Assembly (NCBI GenBank): GCA_963817905.1
Contig: CAWFPS010000003.1
Location: 1,905,162 to 1,969,161 of the forward strand
Source of the DNA: VRUE01 sp963817905
Lineage (GTDB): Bacteria > Actinomycetota > Thermoleophilia > Solirubrobacterales > 70-9
DNA: 64,000 nt
Reading direction: 5' to 3'
Shown here piece by piece: positions 62,216 to 64,000 of this stretch. The notes beneath the pieces were generated by a model. The model ran no database searches, had not been told where the DNA came from, and worked only from the letters and a program-made list of their open reading frames with translations. Within the stretch, counting starts at the first letter, position 1. The number at the start of each line of letters is the position of its first letter. The position numbers were made by a program, and so were the translations under genes.

Positions 62216-62757
62216 TTAAATTATTGTGAGTTGTTTAATAACCATCAAGTCATATGCCTTGTTGAAGCTCTCAAGCTCTTGTTTCCAAGATGTCTTTAAT
62301 TTTTCTGGCCTTTTGATATGGTTTATAAATCGACGTCCTTCATGAAGCACTTCTTTCTCTGGACCTATCATGGAAAGGCTATCAATGACTTTTTCGAAGG
62401 TTTTTCTCTTCTACTACAGTTTTTATTGTTTGAATGCATTCTCAATGACAATTCGAACAAAGCCGCTCTTTCGAAATCATTATCAGTTAAATCTGAGTCA
62501 GAGAAATTCCCATATTCATTGAGACAACGAGTATAAAAATTTTCTAATGAAGGCCCCGCTTTAATTAACGCTATAAAAGAAATATCCTCTTCAAGTACAT
62601 TCTTCTGCTTGCCTATCTCTCCATTGTTGTAGCTTACAATGAAGTCAACTTTTTTACCAATCATATTGAAGAAGTCGTAATAATCTCCGTGTCTTATAGC
62701 AGCAAACTCATTATTAAATTTTGAGACGTCGAGTCTATTCTTTGTTACTTTATACAT
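62216..62757 (-). pseudogene. Hypothetical protein, one-base frameshift
   Basis: The frame from 62757 (MYKVTKNRLDVSKFNNEFAA) stops early at 62368. In another frame the coding character continues as TFEKVIDSLSMIGPEKEVLH and then FINHIKRPEKLKTSWKQELE, to a TAA at 62216. One missing T in the T-run at 62401-62405 (A on the coding strand) would give a single protein of about 180 residues. I recognise no family. The end of the gene lies next to the short element at 62133-62213. Confidence 0.65.
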
Positions 62758-62802
62758 AAATCCGACTACAACTTCAATAATTAGCTTTTCTTCAAAATGG
62801 TG

Positions 62803-62996
62803 GCCAACGGTTCGGCTAAGCGTAGTGCGGAAGTAAGGAAACCTTTCGTTTCCGTCTTAGCACTAAGCTAAAGCTTATTGTTTAGTTTTATTTTTTCTAT
62901 TCCAAAGCTAAATCCATAAGATTTAGCGACTTTATAAATGTACACAGACCTTTCGGTTTTGCCTTAAAGTCCGCATTACGTTTAGGCTTTGTTAGC
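62803..62996. repeat. Cassette-type inverted-repeat element
   Basis: A 194-bp element, the close relative of element C. The outer arms GGCTAAgCGTAgTGCGG and CCGCATTACGTTTAGGC pair over about 17 positions with G-U pairs. The inner hairpin GCTAAATC/GATTTAGC is at 62907-62927. The right end is 8 bp from the following gene's stop. Confidence 0.8.
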
Positions 62997-63004
62997 ACAA
63001 GTTT

Positions 63005-63628
63005 TTATTTTTCCCACATTTTTATTTGATATATCTTTTTGTGAAATCCAACAAGCGTCAATGTATCATTTTTAACACCTCTGATAATTTTAGGCATAGT
63101 ATACTGCTGAAAAATTATATCAAATCCATTGTGATTTATTCTTTTGTAATATTCATGACTCTCTTCAAAAGGTGGAGATTCAAATGAAATTTTACCATCC
63201 AGATAACCAATATTTGAATAGTGATGTCCATCTATGTCTACTTCGAACTTTTTTCCGCTAATAACAATTTTATCCGATTCAGTATTTTTCAATGAATCGT
63301 TAAGTTTCTTAAAGGTGTATGATGTTTTTTCGTCTACAAATACTAAGCTATCAGTATTAATTAATCCGATTGAGAGCTTAATACTGTCATTAAGTATTAA
63401 CTGATTGTCAATAAGTTCAAAAAACCCATTTGATTTTTCATAAGAACTAGGTGCGCTGAAAGATTCCGATTCGAAATCTCCATTTTTAAAGGTAAATACT
63501 TCGTTAAAATCGGGGACTGTAGTTTTTGAGTCGGTATAACACAAAATCCATGTCCCATCTATTTTTGAGTTTGAGCATGCCAATAGTGTGAGGCTAAAAA
63601 TAGATATGATTAAAATTCTCTTTGTCAA
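63005..63628 (-). CDS. Hypothetical lipoprotein
   Basis: This 207-residue protein has a short lipoprotein signal (MTKRILIISIFSLTLLAC). The mature part is beta-rich with WILCYTDSKTTVPDFN and FDIIFQQYTMPKIIRG, giving a lipocalin-like impression. The only available start is TTG at 63628, eight bases from the left end of the next element. I cannot name a family. Confidence 0.7.
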   Translation of the reverse strand: MTKRILIISIFSLTLLACSNSKIDGTWILCYTDSKTTVPDFNEVFTFKNGDFESESFSAPSSYEKSNGFFELIDNQLILNDSIKLSIGLINTDSLVFVDEKTSYTFKKLNDSLKNTESDKIVISGKKFEVDIDGHHYSNIGYLDGKISFESPPFEESHEYYKRINHNGFDIIFQQYTMPKIIRGVKNDTLTLVGFHKKIYQIKMWEK

Positions 63629-63635
63629 AATTTGT

Positions 63636-63831
63636 GCTAACGGCTTGGCTATGGTTAGTACGGGAATTAAAAAGCGATTAATTTCCGACTAAGCACTTAG
63701 CCAAAACTTTTTATTTTGTATTATCTTTTCTTTTAAAAAGCCAAATCAAAAAGATTTGGCGGACTTTATAAATATATTTAAACTTTGGATTAAGCACCAA
63801 AACCCGTATTAATTATAGCCATTGTTGTAGC
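63636..63831. repeat. Cassette-type inverted-repeat element
   Basis: A 196-bp element with outer arms GGCTATGGTTAGTACGGG and CCCGTATTAATTATAGCC (nearly complementary). An inner hairpin GCCAAATC/GATTTGGC (63740-63760) shows a compensating change relative to the GCTAAATC/GATTTAGC hairpin of the other elements. The stop of the partial gene to the right lies 4 bp from its end. Confidence 0.8.
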
Positions 63832-63834
63832 AAG

Positions 63835-64000
63835 TTATTTTTCAAAGTCAGCTTTGTTTTTTAGTATAAATGCAATAAGTAATTCGGTCAAATCATCTTG
63901 ATATTCATAAAATTCCGTATCGCATTTCTCCCAATTTTCTTCTGCTTTTTCTTCTATTAATTCCAGTTTATTCTGTCTCTCGGTTCTATCTTTTGGCACA
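63835..64000 (-). CDS. Partial hypothetical protein, C-terminal fragment
   Basis: An open frame enters from the window edge and ends at TAA (63835-63837). The visible 54 residues start VPKDRTERQNKLELIEEKAE and end in AFILKNKADFEK, acidic and helical. The start lies outside the window. I recognise no family. Confidence 0.55.
   Translation of the reverse strand, partial: VPKDRTERQNKLELIEEKAEENWEKCDTEFYEYQDDLTELLIAFILKNKADFEK

Noticed and set aside
62215..62290. A second inverted repeat pairing CATATG-containing sequence with the element at 62133
   Set aside because: The right arm falls inside the coding part of the repaired gene, so the match is probably chance.
58207..64000. A canonical class of integron with IntI and standard attC sites
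   Set aside because: No integrase gene is in the window and only element A meets both core patterns. I report it only as integron-like.
1..64000. CRISPR arrays, rRNA genes, prophage or transposase genes
   Set aside because: No regularly spaced repeats with unique spacers, no rRNA-like sequence and no phage or transposase protein were found.

Overview
The window looks like a chromosome segment of a marine Bacteroidota, most probably Flavobacteriaceae (Maribacter/Zobellia type, inferred). Supporting signs are a long SecA without a zinc tail, a zeaxanthin-type carotenoid operon, DUF4105, GH97 and DUF1080 proteins, a mitochondrial-type aconitase, and promoters of the Bacteroidota form TTG-N19-TAnnTTTG. 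No rRNA, CRISPR array, transposase or integrase was seen. The one tRNA is tRNA-Leu(GAG).

Layout. 0-9.2 kb holds an exported amidohydrolase, an M14 peptidase, a histidine kinase and secA. 9.3-20.6 kb is housekeeping: cobalamin adenosyltransferase, an ABC-F ATPase (uup, frameshifted), a phosphatidyltransferase (pssA), lptB, an AhpD-like protein, tatC, kdsD and recQ. 20.7-31 kb holds rluF, a beta-lactamase-fold hydrolase, two SurA-like periplasmic proteins, a MoxR ATPase and aconitase. 31-36 kb holds two TlpA-like proteins, one with a dead active site, and crtI-crtB-crtZ next to a MerR/B12-type regulator. 36.4-47 kb is a sugar region: uxaC, three DUF1080 (3-keto-glycoside hydrolase) proteins, a DUF6807 protein, a Gfo/Idh/MocA oxidoreductase, a LacI regulator and a GH97 glycosidase, with no SusC/SusD. 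47-50 kb holds small stress-type envelope proteins. 50-52.7 kb holds a DNA ligase (frameshifted) and its companion exonuclease.

From about 53 kb the character changes. There is a 164-bp tandem repeat, a Fic protein and a TlpA protein, followed by an AT-rich run of unrelated genes, all on the minus strand. These include hypothetical membrane and lipoproteins, a SUMF1 protein and a HigBA toxin-antitoxin pair. From 58.2 kb to the window end nearly every gene is separated from the next by one large imperfect inverted repeat (81-199 bp) that starts with AAC, ends with GTT and fills the gap from a few bases after one stop codon to just before the next start. The layout resembles an integron cassette array. 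Most elements do not match the canonical attC core, and no integrase lies in the window. This is the most interesting part of the sequence.

Five genes (uup, the ligase, the 55-kb TlpA protein and two cassette genes) are each broken by a single-base indel in a short homopolymer run. Residual sequence error is a likely common cause, so these should not be read as proven pseudogenes.
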